Notes: a model not told the origin generated them from the sequence alone. DNA of 64,000 nt from Heterobilharzia americana (GCA_944470555.2 OX104132.1:17307755-17371754), one strand, 5' to 3'; positions 48,180 to 58,975 are shown, counted from the stretch's first letter. Translations and numbers: made by a program.

Positions 48180-48475
48180 GTATCAAGATATCGGCACAGA
48201 AGCCCGCCGGTCAACAGAGATTGACCAATTTTGCCCAATATAGTAACGGAAAGTTACAAGTACCAGTAAACAACAGCTGATAACGTTTGCACAAGACGAC
48301 GGCTATCATACCTCAGTGGCCTAGTGGACATCGCTGTAGCGTATGAGGCGACGGTTACGCGGTTCGAGTCTTAGTATGGACAACATCACTCATTAAGATG
48401 CAGGTACATCTAGCTGACGAGCCCCAAATGGAAGGAAACGCGCTTCCTGGATTTCACTACTAACCACCAATTAGA
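48180..48475 (+). mobile_element. SINE A full unit with hammerhead
   Basis: Extension (48195-48260), head with A box TGGCCTAGTGG (48317-48327) and B box GGTTCGAGTC (48361-48370), then the hammerhead: CTGACGA (48414-48420), GAAA (48435-48438) and stem I ATCTAG/CTGGAT. Core bases are intact but stem II (GCCC against GGAAG) is broken. The end is TTTCACTACTAACCACC. Confidence 0.82.
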
Positions 48476-49210
48476 CTGAAACTTATTTATTTGTTTATCA
48501 CGATCATTCAGAAACTTAAAACAGCACTATCGATGATATCTGTAGAAATAACTAATCCTTTTGCGAACTTTATGAAAACTTGGGATTAAACAATGGTACT
48601 AAAAATCTTTTAACGAGGAAATAGAAGTTTCGGAATGCTTTTAGTTGTGCCTTACCGTTTTTCCATCGATAGGCATGAAGTCTAAGTTTATGGCCCCTCG
48701 CTGATTAACTCTTAACATAGAATGTCGAACCACCTGCACTGTAGAGCAATGTCTTAGACCTCACATATAATTAGGTAAGACTCTATACTACTCAGACAAT
48801 ATTGGAATGCATAGAAAATGTTAAATATTTTTTGGGAGTGCTATGATAATGTGAAGGATAACTGTGTGTTTCTTAGCTAGTCCATCGAACAGATTCAGTC
48901 TTCAAACTATTCATCTATTCTTAAGCATCCTGCTAACCATTTTTCTCGTTCATGGAAGTCCATTTACCATCTAAAGTGGTTATTTCATTACTTTGAAAAT
49001 TCAGTCATTAACGAAGACTTCAACGCTACTCATTGCAGGATGGATATAGTGAGATTATTTTAAGCCAAAGATAATGTAATAAGTTGAAAGATTTTCTGGT
49101 CAGTGTTACTGAGGTCATATTTGAGAGGTGTCGGTGAAGATTTCAGTGATGCTGAAACTGAAAATCTCAACCAGACCTCATAGATGAACAGCTAGAGTTC
49201 TGATATATTA

Positions 49211-49510
49211 GTGATGGATAGTAGCCAGGAGTGGAGCCTAGGATGCACGTTTTGTCTCATTTGGGACTCGTCAGCTCGATGTACCTGCCTCCCAGTGACT
49301 GATTCCATTCCCATTAGGACTCGAACTCGGGACCGATTGCTTCAAACGCCAGAGTGTTACCTACTAAACCTCCGAGTCATCGTAGTCACTTCTGTGCGAC
49401 GGACATAGTTTTACTGTTGTATTATCCCGTCGCTAAGTGGACGAGTTGATCGGTCTCTATTAGCATATGGCTTCTGCTTGGATGCTTCGTCATTACCTGT
49501 GCTTGATTTA
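49211..49510 (-). mobile_element. SINE A full unit, minus strand
   Basis: The reverse complement has extension (49505-49390), head with GGTCCCGAGTTCGAGTCCTA (B box), then CTGACGAGTCCCAAATGAGAC followed by AAAAC in place of GAAAC. The ribozyme is therefore inactive by loss of G12. Confidence 0.8.
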
Positions 49511-50454
49511 TACATTGATGAAACGAACCATAAAGTGGACATGAATGAGTGGTTTCCATTCTGTACCTACGTCCTATCAACTTGCCAAAGGGTACTCGGC
49601 TCAGGATCCTTCAAACTTCCGAAGCAGTGCCAATCAGGATCAAACAACCCGAATTACGTGTTCAAAAGAAGTAAACGATACATCTGCAACTACTGTGGTT
49701 CAATTCAGAATGTACAAAGTCATTAGCATTTTGCCCCAGATAATCTAATTCCATACTATAGGTACCCTTTATTCCCTAGAATCTGAAATAATTTTCACAA
49801 ATTCTCTTAACCTATTTTATCCTTCTAAGTTTCTTTCATCCAGCTCTCATAAACATCGGATTTTTTAAATTAAACTTTCACCTTATATTAGTACATAAAT
49901 CGTATAGTCATTTAGATAATCAGTTACTTGAACTATATTCCAGTAATAACTGATTCTGTCATTAACGTTTATACAAGACTTTTCTGAACCAACTTCCTCA
50001 ACTGGATAATATTAACAACAAACTGATAGGCTGCACGTCTGTATTGCTGACACTTGATTCCTGAATATGTATATATAACCCGAAGAAAAAGTTATTGAAA
50101 AGAATATTTATTTGTCTACTCAAATGGTTTCTGAATTGTAATGGGAATTTTTACTGTTTATAAAATTTTATCTTGAAAAGCCTTCATCTCCGAACTCACT
50201 TGAAGTTTAAGTGAAGGTAGGTATCAAGGTTGTTATGAAAAAATAAATTAGGATGATGAGTAGTAATCGTATAACAACATGTCTAAGTTACATTAACGAT
50301 GCCTGAAACATAGACTGTAGTGCACAAATAACTAGTGTACTAAACACTAAATCATTTATTTGAAGGAGAAACTAATTTCAACGAATATACTGAAGCAAAC
50401 ATTAATGTTTCCTGATTAGAGCACAAATGAACTAAAATCATCTATTCAAAAGAC

Positions 50455-50955
50455 AACCATGGTAATAAGATAAAATCAGCATTACCAGGGTAGGCTTAGC
50501 CTAAGGAAAAACTGTTTTTACACAAACAACAAGGGGTTAAACTTGCGCTCCTGACAGTTTCTACACAAAATTGTAAAGGCTGTTTTAACATCACTCTTGT
50601 AACTTTTACCACTGATATGTTCTCCAATGGACGATGACAGTTGTCTACGACTTGCGCTTATTGATGTTTGTGAATCCAGCTGCCTTTGTAGCCATTTTGG
50701 TACATGTTCCCCCCCACTCTCAAATGCGTATCTTGATTACTCCTCCCTATGCAGGTGTGTCCACACAGATACACATATGTTTAAATTGATAAACGCAGTG
50801 AGATGTGACACAATCGTTTACATATTGTTGAGGTGTATATCGAAGCAGGTGCTTGGTTTTCCCAACTACAATAAACCAAGCTACATAATATGTTTTATTG
50901 ACGGTTGACCTTAGACTCTCCTCTGTACGGTGACGCGATATAGACATATTTCTTG
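50455..50955 (+). mobile_element. Penelope-associated terminal segment, copy 2
   Basis: Matches 7660-8170, including the boundary sequence TAATA-GATAAAAT-AGCATT and the tail TAGA-CTCCTCTGT. No Penelope coding sequence is attached, so it is a solo terminal segment or a truncated copy. Confidence 0.65.
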
Positions 50956-51176
50956 GGAATAGAATACAGACTGGGTTTCAATGCTGGTCGATTTTGCAAC
51001 AGTCTATGAACTCCAGTGGATGTCCATTTTCCACTAGTGTTTCAATCATTGTTTCTATGTCATCATCCAACCACTTTTTAACTAGAACAGTAAACAGCAG
51101 ACTGTAACTGAAGGAGAATATATTTCATTGAACTCATTTTGTTATTGCTATTTATCGACATACTTGTTATTCGCCG

Positions 51177-51345
51177 TTCTTCTGTGGCATAATGGATAAC
51201 GCCTTGACGTTTGAAACGATGGGCAGGAGGTTCCAGTCTCAGTGGGAACAACATAACTGGGGTGCAAGTACATCCAGCTGACGAGTCCGAAGTAGGATGA
51301 AAAGCATGTCCTGGGTTCTTCTGTTAGCCACAACCAACCAAATTG
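51177..51345 (+). mobile_element. SINE A head and hammerhead, plus strand
   Basis: tRNA-like head (GTGGCATAATGGATAACGCC, B box AGGTTCCAGTC), AACATAACTGGGGTGCAAGT, then a well-preserved hammerhead and the TTCTTCTGTTAGCCACAACC end. Confidence 0.82.
51271..51316 (+). ncRNA. Hammerhead ribozyme, type I, core intact (SINE A)
   Basis: Stem I CATCCAG pairs with CTGGGT (one G-U). CTGACGA is at 51278-51284, stem II GTCC/GGAT closes with a G-U pair, and GAAA is at 51299-51302. Cleavage is predicted after GTC at 51310. The family's CGCGCG stem III has decayed to AGCATG, so stem III may be reduced to the A-U pair. It is the best hammerhead of this family in the window. Confidence 0.8.
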
Positions 51346-51780
51346 TCTTCTTTGTCTTTGGGAAAAATTTATTTCCCCATCTTCTACGCTAAAATCTATT
51401 CCATATTTTTTTTGTACTGAATTGAGATATTCAACAATATTCAGCCATAAAAATGACAATTATGTTGTATTATTAAACTCAATCTTTGTTTATCATTACG
51501 GCGGTTTTTGAAAATTAACTTTTAAGCCAAAAGAAAAACATTGGACACATTTAACAAGTTTATTTATTGGTGATTTACGATTGTTATTATGAATGCTTTT
51601 TTATTATTCAGTGGCCTTACATGTACAACTACAGAAAAGTGTTCTTCACCTGATTCGTTTATTTGTTTACATTTTTTTCTCTCAATGACATACAATCATA
51701 AAAATGAATAGATAGACAGATTAATAACATATTAATGAATAGTCTTCAGTAAACAGTAATCAAACAACTAATGACATCTT

Positions 51781-51934
51781 ATATTGGGGCAACTTTAAAG
51801 GTTACCCTAGCAACAACTGAAATAACTAGTCAAACCCCTCTGTTTTGTGAAAATCTGCCTTTCCAACCGAAATGAAGAAATCTAATTGATTGTTCCACTT
51901 GTTGCTAGGGTAGCCTTTAAAGTCGCCCTAATAT
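51781..51934. mobile_element. MITE-like element with 36-bp terminal inverted repeats
   Basis: 51781-51816 (ATATTGGGGCAACTTTAAAG...) and 51899-51934 are reverse complements with only four mismatches in 36 bases. The interior of about 82 bases is AT-rich and non-coding. The inverted ends contain CTACCCTAGCAACAA-type sequence. No clear target-site duplication is visible. A short non-autonomous DNA transposon is the simplest reading; a transcribed hairpin is another. Confidence 0.65.
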
Positions 51935-52039
51935 TGATAAGAATAGACCATAGTTCTTACGAATTTCCTGCAATAGTGCTCAGTGCAATTTGACTATCTT
52001 AAAAACAAATTTTAACCTAGTTCCTTTTCAACTTACCTG

Positions 52040-52310
52040 GTTATGACTAGCCATGGAATTCGGAAGGCGTGTTTTGTCCTATTCAGGACTAGTCCTCCAG
52101 ATGTACCGACATCTCAGTGAGTGATGTTGTTGCCATTCAGACTCGAACTGCGTACCCATCCTTTTCAGCTCCGAAGCGTTATCTAACCAGGTAAATCGCA
52201 AAAATAAATATTCAGAAGATATCTAGGCATTGCATAGCAACCCACATGCCAATAGTGACCGAAAAACTGTATCCAGTATAGCCTCGGAAAATTACAAGTG
52301 AATCAACAAA
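52040..52310. mobile_element. SINE A copy (minus) joined to plus-oriented extension block
   Basis: 52040-52199 is a minus-oriented head with decayed hammerhead (GGACTAGTCCTCCAG). 52205-52305 is the extension block in plus orientation (AGGCATTGCATAGCAACCC to GAAAATTACAAG). Again the outer ends are the 3' ends. Confidence 0.65.
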
Positions 52311-52839
52311 AGTAATATTCCCAGTATGTTTAGAAAATTAGGAAGAAGTCCTCCTGAATACTCTACTGTGCCACCGTTAAAGGAGGTATGGCTTACGTAA
52401 TGAAACATCCGAAAAATCTCGCTTTTATTCTGTAAACAGACCGTGATTAAATTAGAATTTGTCCTTATCATAATCACATCTTGTTTTCAATTCATGCACC
52501 AAATTCTATCTTATGCGCTATGTGAAGAAGAGGTGCCTAAGCGGCTATTCATCATCACCATACCAACTACTCATAAGTATTGCATGATCCATATTCATTT
52601 CTTGCTGAGTAGGAGGTACACTGCAACTGGCTAAATATTGGTTGAACTTCTTAAGATGACGTCATTTAAAAGACCGATATTCATAAAGACGGTAGAACAG
52701 GAGATCGATAACCATTGGGATTTTACTCAAAGTTTGGTACACCTCAAGTTTTATTTCACTGGCGAGTATAATTCAGACGTATAAACATTTAATTCTGCTA
52801 GAAGACCATTCAGAGATCTAATGAAGCATTCAGTAGGCA

Positions 52840-53395
52840 TTTCGCTCTATTTTACGCCTCTTGTGCAGTGTACAACTCATAGCCGTATGCGACTGAGCTC
52901 AGAGCCGTCAGATATTTCGGTGATGATATTGAAATTTAGTCAGGGCTTTAAGAGCTTTCCAACAAACTATATACATTCATCAACAGCTGCCGCCCACGCT
53001 CACTTGATACTGAAGATCAGATGGCCAGAATGATGAAAATAAGCAAGAAGGAACTCTGGCTGGTGACAAACCAACCAAATGCTTATCGCTCAACAAATAT
53101 GCAGAAGAGAGTGGAGATGAATTCGGCATACACTGAAAAGACCGACTGGGGACATCACGTGCCAGGCCAGACCAGGCCGTCGAGTGGAACCCAAATGGGA
53201 AACGAGGAGCTGGGCGTCTGGGGCAACGATGACATGGAGGAGATGGTATGAGGAAGAAATGAGAGCTTCTGGGCAGTCGTGGAGCTAGGTTGAAAAGACT
53301 TCAGAGAACAGAGTGAAATGTTGACGTGCTACTGATGCCCTATGTTCCACTAGGAACCCAAGGGACAAATAATAAATAATAATAATTTAAAACGA
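52840..53395 (+). mobile_element. RTE-like LINE, 3' fragment (copy 5)
   Basis: The plus strand codes for RMMKISKKELWLVTNQPNAY and EMNSAYTEKTDWGHHVPGQT, followed by the family 3' UTR (CTAGGAACCCAAGGGACAAA) and an AATAATAATAATT tail at 53365-53390. It is 5'-truncated and frameshifted. Orientation is opposite to the copy at 58976. Confidence 0.82.
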
Positions 53396-53585
53396 AATAA
53401 TCTAAACTATCGAATTTTTGTCAGTACCTGATTATTAAAACCATCGTTCAGTTTAACCGGTAACTATCCCACCTCACACTTAACTTGCTCAAATCCTAAT
53501 GCAACTGTTTTCATTTTAAAGTCAGTTACCTGAATTTTCAATGGATTAGAATGTTCATCATGCCAAAACTCAGTGAAATGAACTC

Positions 53586-53764
53586 CATATTAGATTTGTT
53601 TATTTGATATAAATCGCACAGTGATACAGTTTTATCTACTTGATGACGTTTTAAGCATAAATATCACAGTGATATGATTATGAGCAATAATTTATGCTTG
53701 AAACGTCATGAAGTAGATAATACTATATCACTGTGTTATAAATCAAATAAACAAATCTAATATG
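53586..53764. repeat. Near-perfect palindrome (arms about 75 bp), Penelope-related
   Basis: The left arm 53586-53660 and right arm 53690-53764 are reverse complements with few mismatches (outer ends CATATTAGATTTGTTTATTT and its complement), separated by about 29 bases. The GAGCAATAATTTAT motif in the middle also occurs in the Penelope tail near 26095, which links the palindrome to that family. Confidence 0.85.
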
Positions 53765-53990
53765 AAATTACCTCCTACTACAATGTCCAAGTTTTATACA
53801 TATATCAGTGAACTCAAGTCAGTATTTGTATGTTCAGCTTATAGTGACACTGAGTTTGACCAGAAGCTTATGATCAAGAATTTGTTATTGATTAATATGA
53901 CATTATTAGATTGGAGAATTCTTGTCTATAGTTTTTATGCCTACTATTTTCATCTATTTAACAGTAAAAACGGTGCACTACTATGTTGAG
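53762..53990 (+). pseudogene. Penelope 5' ORF-like fragment
   Basis: Directly after the palindrome, MKLPPTTMSKFYTYISELKS resembles MELQSTTVPKFYPYINYIKE of the frame at 7530 next to the Penelope element. Homology is short, and no domain is known to me. It is probably the leader part of the element rather than a host exon. Confidence 0.45.
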
Positions 53991-54044
53991 TCATTTATCT
54001 TAAGATCACTCTGCTAATGTGATAGATTCAATTCACGATATTTG

Positions 54045-54485
54045 GTTGACGGCAATTGGCAGAAAGCCCTGTTTGACTTAGGTTTCGTGCCTGTTGGCAC
54101 TCATTAGCAAGGCGTATCTACAACCTCGAGGGAGTTGATTCCTCCAACGAATTATCATATATCAAATAGCACCTCCAAGTTGAGCCTCTCGCTTTGGTGA
54201 CCACATTCCAAAATGATCGATATGATATGACTAGATAACATAAAACTGGTTACCCCCAGTCACTAACCGATGTATGTAATCCAGTACTACAGAAGGTCAG
54301 TCTCGGCTGAAGTACATCAGTGGTAACGTCGCTGACTGCAACACTAGGGGATATGGGTTCGAACACCACAAGAGATATCAGTTCCCTAGAAGTTGCAGAT
54401 ACGCCTTGTTGAAGAATGCCAAAAAGCACGAAACCTAAGTTCAGGGCTTCCTGCCGATTGCCTCCAACTAACTAACATCCACCAA
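54045..54485. mobile_element. SINE C fold-back pair
   Basis: 54045-54150 is a minus-oriented 3' part whose stem II is perfect (GTGCC/GGCAC), with GAAA but CTAATGA for CTGATGA. 54150-54485 is a plus-oriented full unit (TGACCACATTCCAAAATGAT, GTGGTAACGTCGCTGACTGC, GGGTTCGAACACC) with GGCACGAAAC-like sequence decayed to AGCACGAAACC. Tails point outwards. Confidence 0.78.
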
Positions 54486-54516
54486 AGTGCACCACGACGA
54501 TGAGCCTCCTAGCTTA

Positions 54517-54610
54517 GTGATGGACAACACTCACTGGGGTGCAGGTACATCTAGCTGACAAGTCCCAAATAGGACGGGACGCGCACCCTGGTTTCCTCTG
54601 TTAGGTATTA
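54517..54610 (+). mobile_element. SINE A 3' part with hammerhead remnant
   Basis: TGGGGTGCAGGTACATCTAG, then CTGACAA, stem II GTCC/GGAC, but GGGA in place of GAAA, and the CCTGGTTTCCTCTGTTAG end. The tRNA-like head is missing. Confidence 0.75.
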
Positions 54611-55308
54611 AGATCAATATAACTACCTAAACTACCTTAAACGATTTATCTCGAGGAGCTGAGTAGACTCCATTAGGGGGTTCACGTATCGATGACGTTG
54701 TATTTCTTCGTCAGCTTGGTAAACCCAACTGAGTAGAGTTCTACAACGTGTTTTTACAGGGACGGCTTACAAAGTCCAACAGTTCCACAGGAATATACAG
54801 TTTTGTAGATTTAACTTATTTCAATAACTGTATACATAAAATGAATCACTATTAAAAACGTTGAATAAGATATTGAACAAGGCTATATAATAAGCTTGGT
54901 AGTGATTTGTTTTCTTCTTGTTCCGATAAACCCTTTCAATGTTTACGCATCACCTTTAAGTTTTCCAGTGTCTTCGTATATACGTATTGGTGTGTTACTG
55001 CTCCGTAGACGTGTGAATGTTTTCAAATCAGTAAAACTTGGTAGATAATTTCTCACATATCACATATGATATATCTCTGATCTTTCCTCATAACCGTATG
55101 AATCTTCAGTAATCAAATTGGGTCAATCATTCTCTAGACATCTTCTTTTGTTAACATATATGGGTCATTTGTCTGAATTCAGTGAATCTAATCAAAGGAA
55201 TGGAGGATAAATTGTTTACAAAGTATTTTTATGCTAGTAGATGTTAGCCAACTTATAAGTTATGACTACAAATAGATTATCAGACTTTGAATCTCCAATT
55301 AACTCTAT

Positions 55309-55326
55309 TGTGTGTGTGTGTGTGTG
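55309..55326. repeat. (TG)n microsatellite
   Basis: Nine TG units in otherwise unremarkable intron sequence. Confidence 0.9.
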
Positions 55327-55539
55327 AATTCTTGTTTCATCTTGTCGGTAACACAAAAACCGACTTGATTGCTTTTTTCTTTTCTTACATGAATAAATCG
55401 GAGTTATTCCACCGTAGATAATGTTGACCTTTATTCGTGTATTGCAGGCACTTACATGAATCAAACTATGGTTAGTGAGTTAGGCTCCACAGTAGGCACA
55501 TAACATAATTCTGTTACGTGAAGATACTGACAGCATGTA

Positions 55540-56450
55540 GAGTCCTCTTTTCACCCCAAACGGCAATTTGAGGATTTCTAGGATACATTTCTCGCCACCC
55601 AAATGCAAATTGTTACTCCATGACTGATGCCCCGATTAACAATAGACAGTCAAGTGGTCCAGCCTCTTTACAACCCTACCCAAATGAGAAGACAGATTAG
55701 CCCGAGTGAGTCATCTGCATGGATAAAATATCCTCAATAAACTTTCCCCATCTATGACACCATCAGCATTTTAGACCACTTATTCAAGATCGACTATACT
55801 GTCCTACAGCCTGCTCTCTTCTATTATACAGCTATGAAATATAACCATTCAAGGAAAACAACCCGAGAAGGCTTCAGGTGCTCGCCCACCACCACTCTCA
55901 TAGCATAAGCCATGCATGTCTCATCGTCAGTAATGAAGAAGTCAAATGAAGTGTGTCATAGAGGAGATGAAAGTCATTGAGTGGAATTGTCAACCTTCAT
56001 CGACTCAGGTGGCTGTGGCATGTGTGAAGCATATCTAGTCACCGTATTCCTCATCACACAATGTTAGCTGAAGTAGTTTAAGAATGGAAAATGGGTAGGA
56101 GTGGTGAGACTAAAACATGGTGACAGTGCATGCAGTCTTTCTAACTGTTAATCTGAGTCGTGTAGGAGAATGTATGCATGCTGGTTAGGGTCCATGTAAG
56201 AAAAGAAACCAGTAGTGGTTAGAGACTGTGTTTGATGTGGTTTCGAATTGATGTCAGTGGTGCAGATGCATCCTCATATTTCTCTACTGTCTCATTCCTT
56301 CCTGTTATCTCTTTGCGAGTTATTACCCTTTTTGACGGCTTTCTCGATATCTCAATCTTTCATCATATTGTTTCGCTACTTGATATGCTAACATGAGGTG
56401 TGGCAACTTGGACTATTACGCAGTAATGCCTCCTCCTATGTTAGTATTAT
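55540..56450 (+). mobile_element. LINE 3' fragment (copy 5), near-identical to 35100-35980
   Basis: Starts within the RT (SRIHFSPPKCKLLLHD-like) and runs through the 3' part. From about 55590 to 56330 it matches 35120-35860 almost base for base in the same orientation; the 3' ends differ (GCGAGTTATTACCC against AAGAGTTTTTACCC). Such similarity points to a recent common source or a later duplication. Confidence 0.85.
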
Positions 56451-56694
56451 CTGTGTGATTCTGAGTTGGAAGAAAGATTTTTGGTTGTAAACTCACCACT
56501 GCTAATTAAAGCTTTGAAAACGTGAAGTCTAAATATGGAGAACCTTGATCGTAAAGCTTCAAGATGTACTGTCACTGGCCATATTTCACTGTTCACTCAA
56601 TAAACACTTTAGTTAGCAGCGTAAATCAAATCTGTCTCTTTAAACTACAAGTCGTTTAATGTAGAGGTTCGTGGAAATTTATTAATTGATTTCA

Positions 56695-57175
56695 GGTTGA
56701 TACCCATCATGGACTGACATCAGTTGGATAAACATCAGAAACCTGGAAGTGCTGGACAGCTGTTTCTTCCTAGTATGGTCTCCTTAACCCAGTGCGTATC
56801 CTTGATTCCGCCCCTTCAAGGGTAGAACCCAGGACTCTCAGGTTTCGTGGCCAACAAGTTAACAGTGAACCAGTGGGTCAAAACTCAGTGGTCCATATTT
56901 CCGACTTCTGTCAGTTCACGATACAGCGAACGTGGGGAGAGTTACTCAACTACGACATTAGACGGAAGTTCCGCTATATCGTGAACTGATTGTGGTAGGA
57001 ACTATGGACTGTTAGATTCTGACCCAGTGGCTTAATTGTATCGTGCTGGCCACAGAGCCTAAAAGTCCTGCTGAAGAGTCCAATATAAGTGGGATCAAAC
57101 AGCTGTCCAGTGCTCCCAGTTGCCAATATTCCTCTAACTGACGTCAATCCATGATGAATTTCAACCTACAAGTAG
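56695..57175. mobile_element. SINE B fold-back pair with extension blocks in the centre
   Basis: 56695-56880 is minus-oriented (tail, ribozyme remnant, head) and 57010-57175 plus-oriented (GACCCAGTGGCTTAATTG, CTGAAGA, CAAACAGCTGTCCAGTGC, tail). The centre holds two inverted extension blocks (CAGTTCACGATA...TATCGTGAACTG). Tails point outwards. Confidence 0.8.
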
Positions 57176-58076
57176 TTTGGTCAAAATTAGTCAGTTGGAT
57201 AAAGATGACCATAAAATGAGAGCGCAAATATATACATTCAGTGTAGATGAAAACATGTGAAACTCCTCAGAAACACATTTATCACTAGATTAACTTTTAG
57301 GAAGGTGGTAAACCCTATCTAATTTATAATTTTACACAGTTTTTCCCATAATATTCTATTCACTTTCATAGCATATTTTTTTTTAAAAGATGAAATAATG
57401 AATGCACATGGAGCATGAAATGTGAAGTTCTGATGCTGAAATTATTATGTAAAAGAGTGATAAGGTTTCAAAGCCTAAAGTTTATTTTATCTTTATACTG
57501 TATGACTGAAGGTGTAGTGAAAAATTTGGACTGTGATAGGATTCGAACTTGTAACTGTCAACATATCTAGAGCAGACCATCTACAGTATTGTCGTCATTA
57601 TCATAGGCAAATTGTAGCCATCAAACTCAATCCAGTTACATGTATCATATATCACAGTGTAATTTGTTGTTCCAGATGTAATATTATTTAGAACTTAATG
57701 GACCTACCATTAAGTCATCAATACAACTAGGCTGAATGATTTCAACTGAAGACTTGCGTACACTCTGGTTGTATTACTGAGAAACTGATAAGCTATTAGA
57801 AGTGAAATATAATCAGCAGTCCTCAAACAACATTCTGACACAAGTGCACTAGACGACTTTCATTTCATGCTTTCTATAATATTCGAAGAGATGAAATATC
57901 CCAACATTTCCAAAGTGGTTATCTTCATTCTCAACTAACTAGTGTATCCTATCATTGAACAACATTTCAGTGGTTAAAATGTCCCACTGATCTATCTATC
58001 AAAATAATAGACGATTTTATGAGCACATATATTTAATTGTTTTCTTTCTTCTGTTCTTTCGTTCACATCTTGTAAG

Positions 58077-58157
58077 GTATATAAACGTCCAGATCAAGAT
58101 TCTGGTATGGGCAGAACAACTGATGAAAGCGTACGCACAGAAGAAAGCTCAGAACAG
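58077..58157 (+). CDS. PDZRN-like gene, exon e: 27-codon exon with DSGMGRTTDES motif
   Basis: An 81-nt exon, phase 0 at both ends, with a pyrimidine-rich acceptor ending TTGTAAG (58076) and donor GTTTGT (58158). It codes for VYKRPDQDSGMGRTTDESVR followed by TEESSEQ. This short motif corresponds to the DSGVGR-TDES-ESSEQ segment that lies after PDZ2 in vertebrate PDZRN3/4 and is the most diagnostic piece of the gene in the window. The DSGxG core resembles phosphodegron or phosphorylation motifs, but no function can be assigned from sequence alone. It stands alone between introns of 12.7 and 4.2 kb, and would be missed by ORF finding. Confidence 0.85.
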
Positions 58158-58611
58158 GTTTGTATTCACAATAATTTTGAAATAATCTGTGTGGATTATT
58201 ATAAATTATAAGTTTACGATGATATTTCTAGAAAATTTTCTGTCAACAATTATTTTTAAAAGAGATTTATTTTATTTTAAAAAATACACTTTACCCATAA
58301 GCATCCTGTTTCTCCAGTTTATTTCATTCTTGAGATAGAGGATACCTTGAAAGACCAATTTATGGGAAATCTCGTTTTGTATAGAGCTAAAAGTTTACCT
58401 TGTTGGGACGCATAAAAAAGTATGAGTTGTTTGCTTCAAGTTGACAACTCTTCTCTCTTGACGCTGAATAGCAGCAAGAATGTAACTTTTGTGATGAATA
58501 CTTTCTTTCTGATCATCTAAAAATACTTTTAGACAATTAGACCTCAATTAACACCAAAAAGCTAAAAACGGTGGTTTGTTTACTACACCATATTTATTAA
58601 AGTTCACTTTT

Positions 58612-58893
58612 CAAATTGATCTTTATCATGGACTGACACTATTTGTACAGCTACTGAAAACTCGGGGGGCACAAGGCAACTGTTTCGTCCAGTATGGGAT
58701 TCTTCATCAGAACGCACCCATAACTCTATCAGGAATAGAATCCGGGACCTTCAGTTTCGATTTCTAGCTTGATGGAGTCGTGAGTGAGTACTTCTGGGGA
58801 GTCCCATACTGGGATGAAACAGCTGTCTAGTGCCTGAAGTTTACAATAGCTCTCCAGATGATTTCACTCATGGTGAATATCAATTTGAAATCA
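58612..58893. mobile_element. SINE B fold-back pair
   Basis: 58612-58765 is a minus-oriented copy (ATCATGGACTGACACTATTT, CGTCCAGTATGGGATTCTTC). 58770-58893 is a plus-oriented 3' part (CTGGGGAGTCCCATACTGGG, GATGAAACAGCTGTC, CATGGTGAATATCAATTTGA). Tails point outwards. Confidence 0.78.
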
Positions 58894-58975
58894 ATAAATA
58901 CATCCCACAAACCTCCAAACTGAAAGTTCATATTTGTTATTACTTTTCATCGCGAGTAACAGAATAATAACTATT

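Larger units (their letters stand above)
45333..58076 (+). other. Intron 4 (12.7 kb)
   Basis: Flanked by GTAAGT and TTGTAAG. It holds a SINE B pair (45845-46260), Sm-alpha-like units (48180-48475, 49211-49510, 51177-51345, 52040-52310, 54517-54610), a Penelope terminal segment (50455-50955), a MITE-like palindrome (51781-51934), an RTE copy (52840-53395), a Penelope palindrome (53586-53990), a SINE C pair (54045-54485), a LINE copy (55540-56450) and a SINE B pair (56695-57175). A pyrimidine-rich stretch lies at 47155-47660. I see nothing recognisable in 46265-47150, 47700-48175, 48480-49200, 49515-50450, 52310-52835, 54615-55530 and 57180-58076, apart from a SINE D trace near 57495. Confidence 0.8.
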
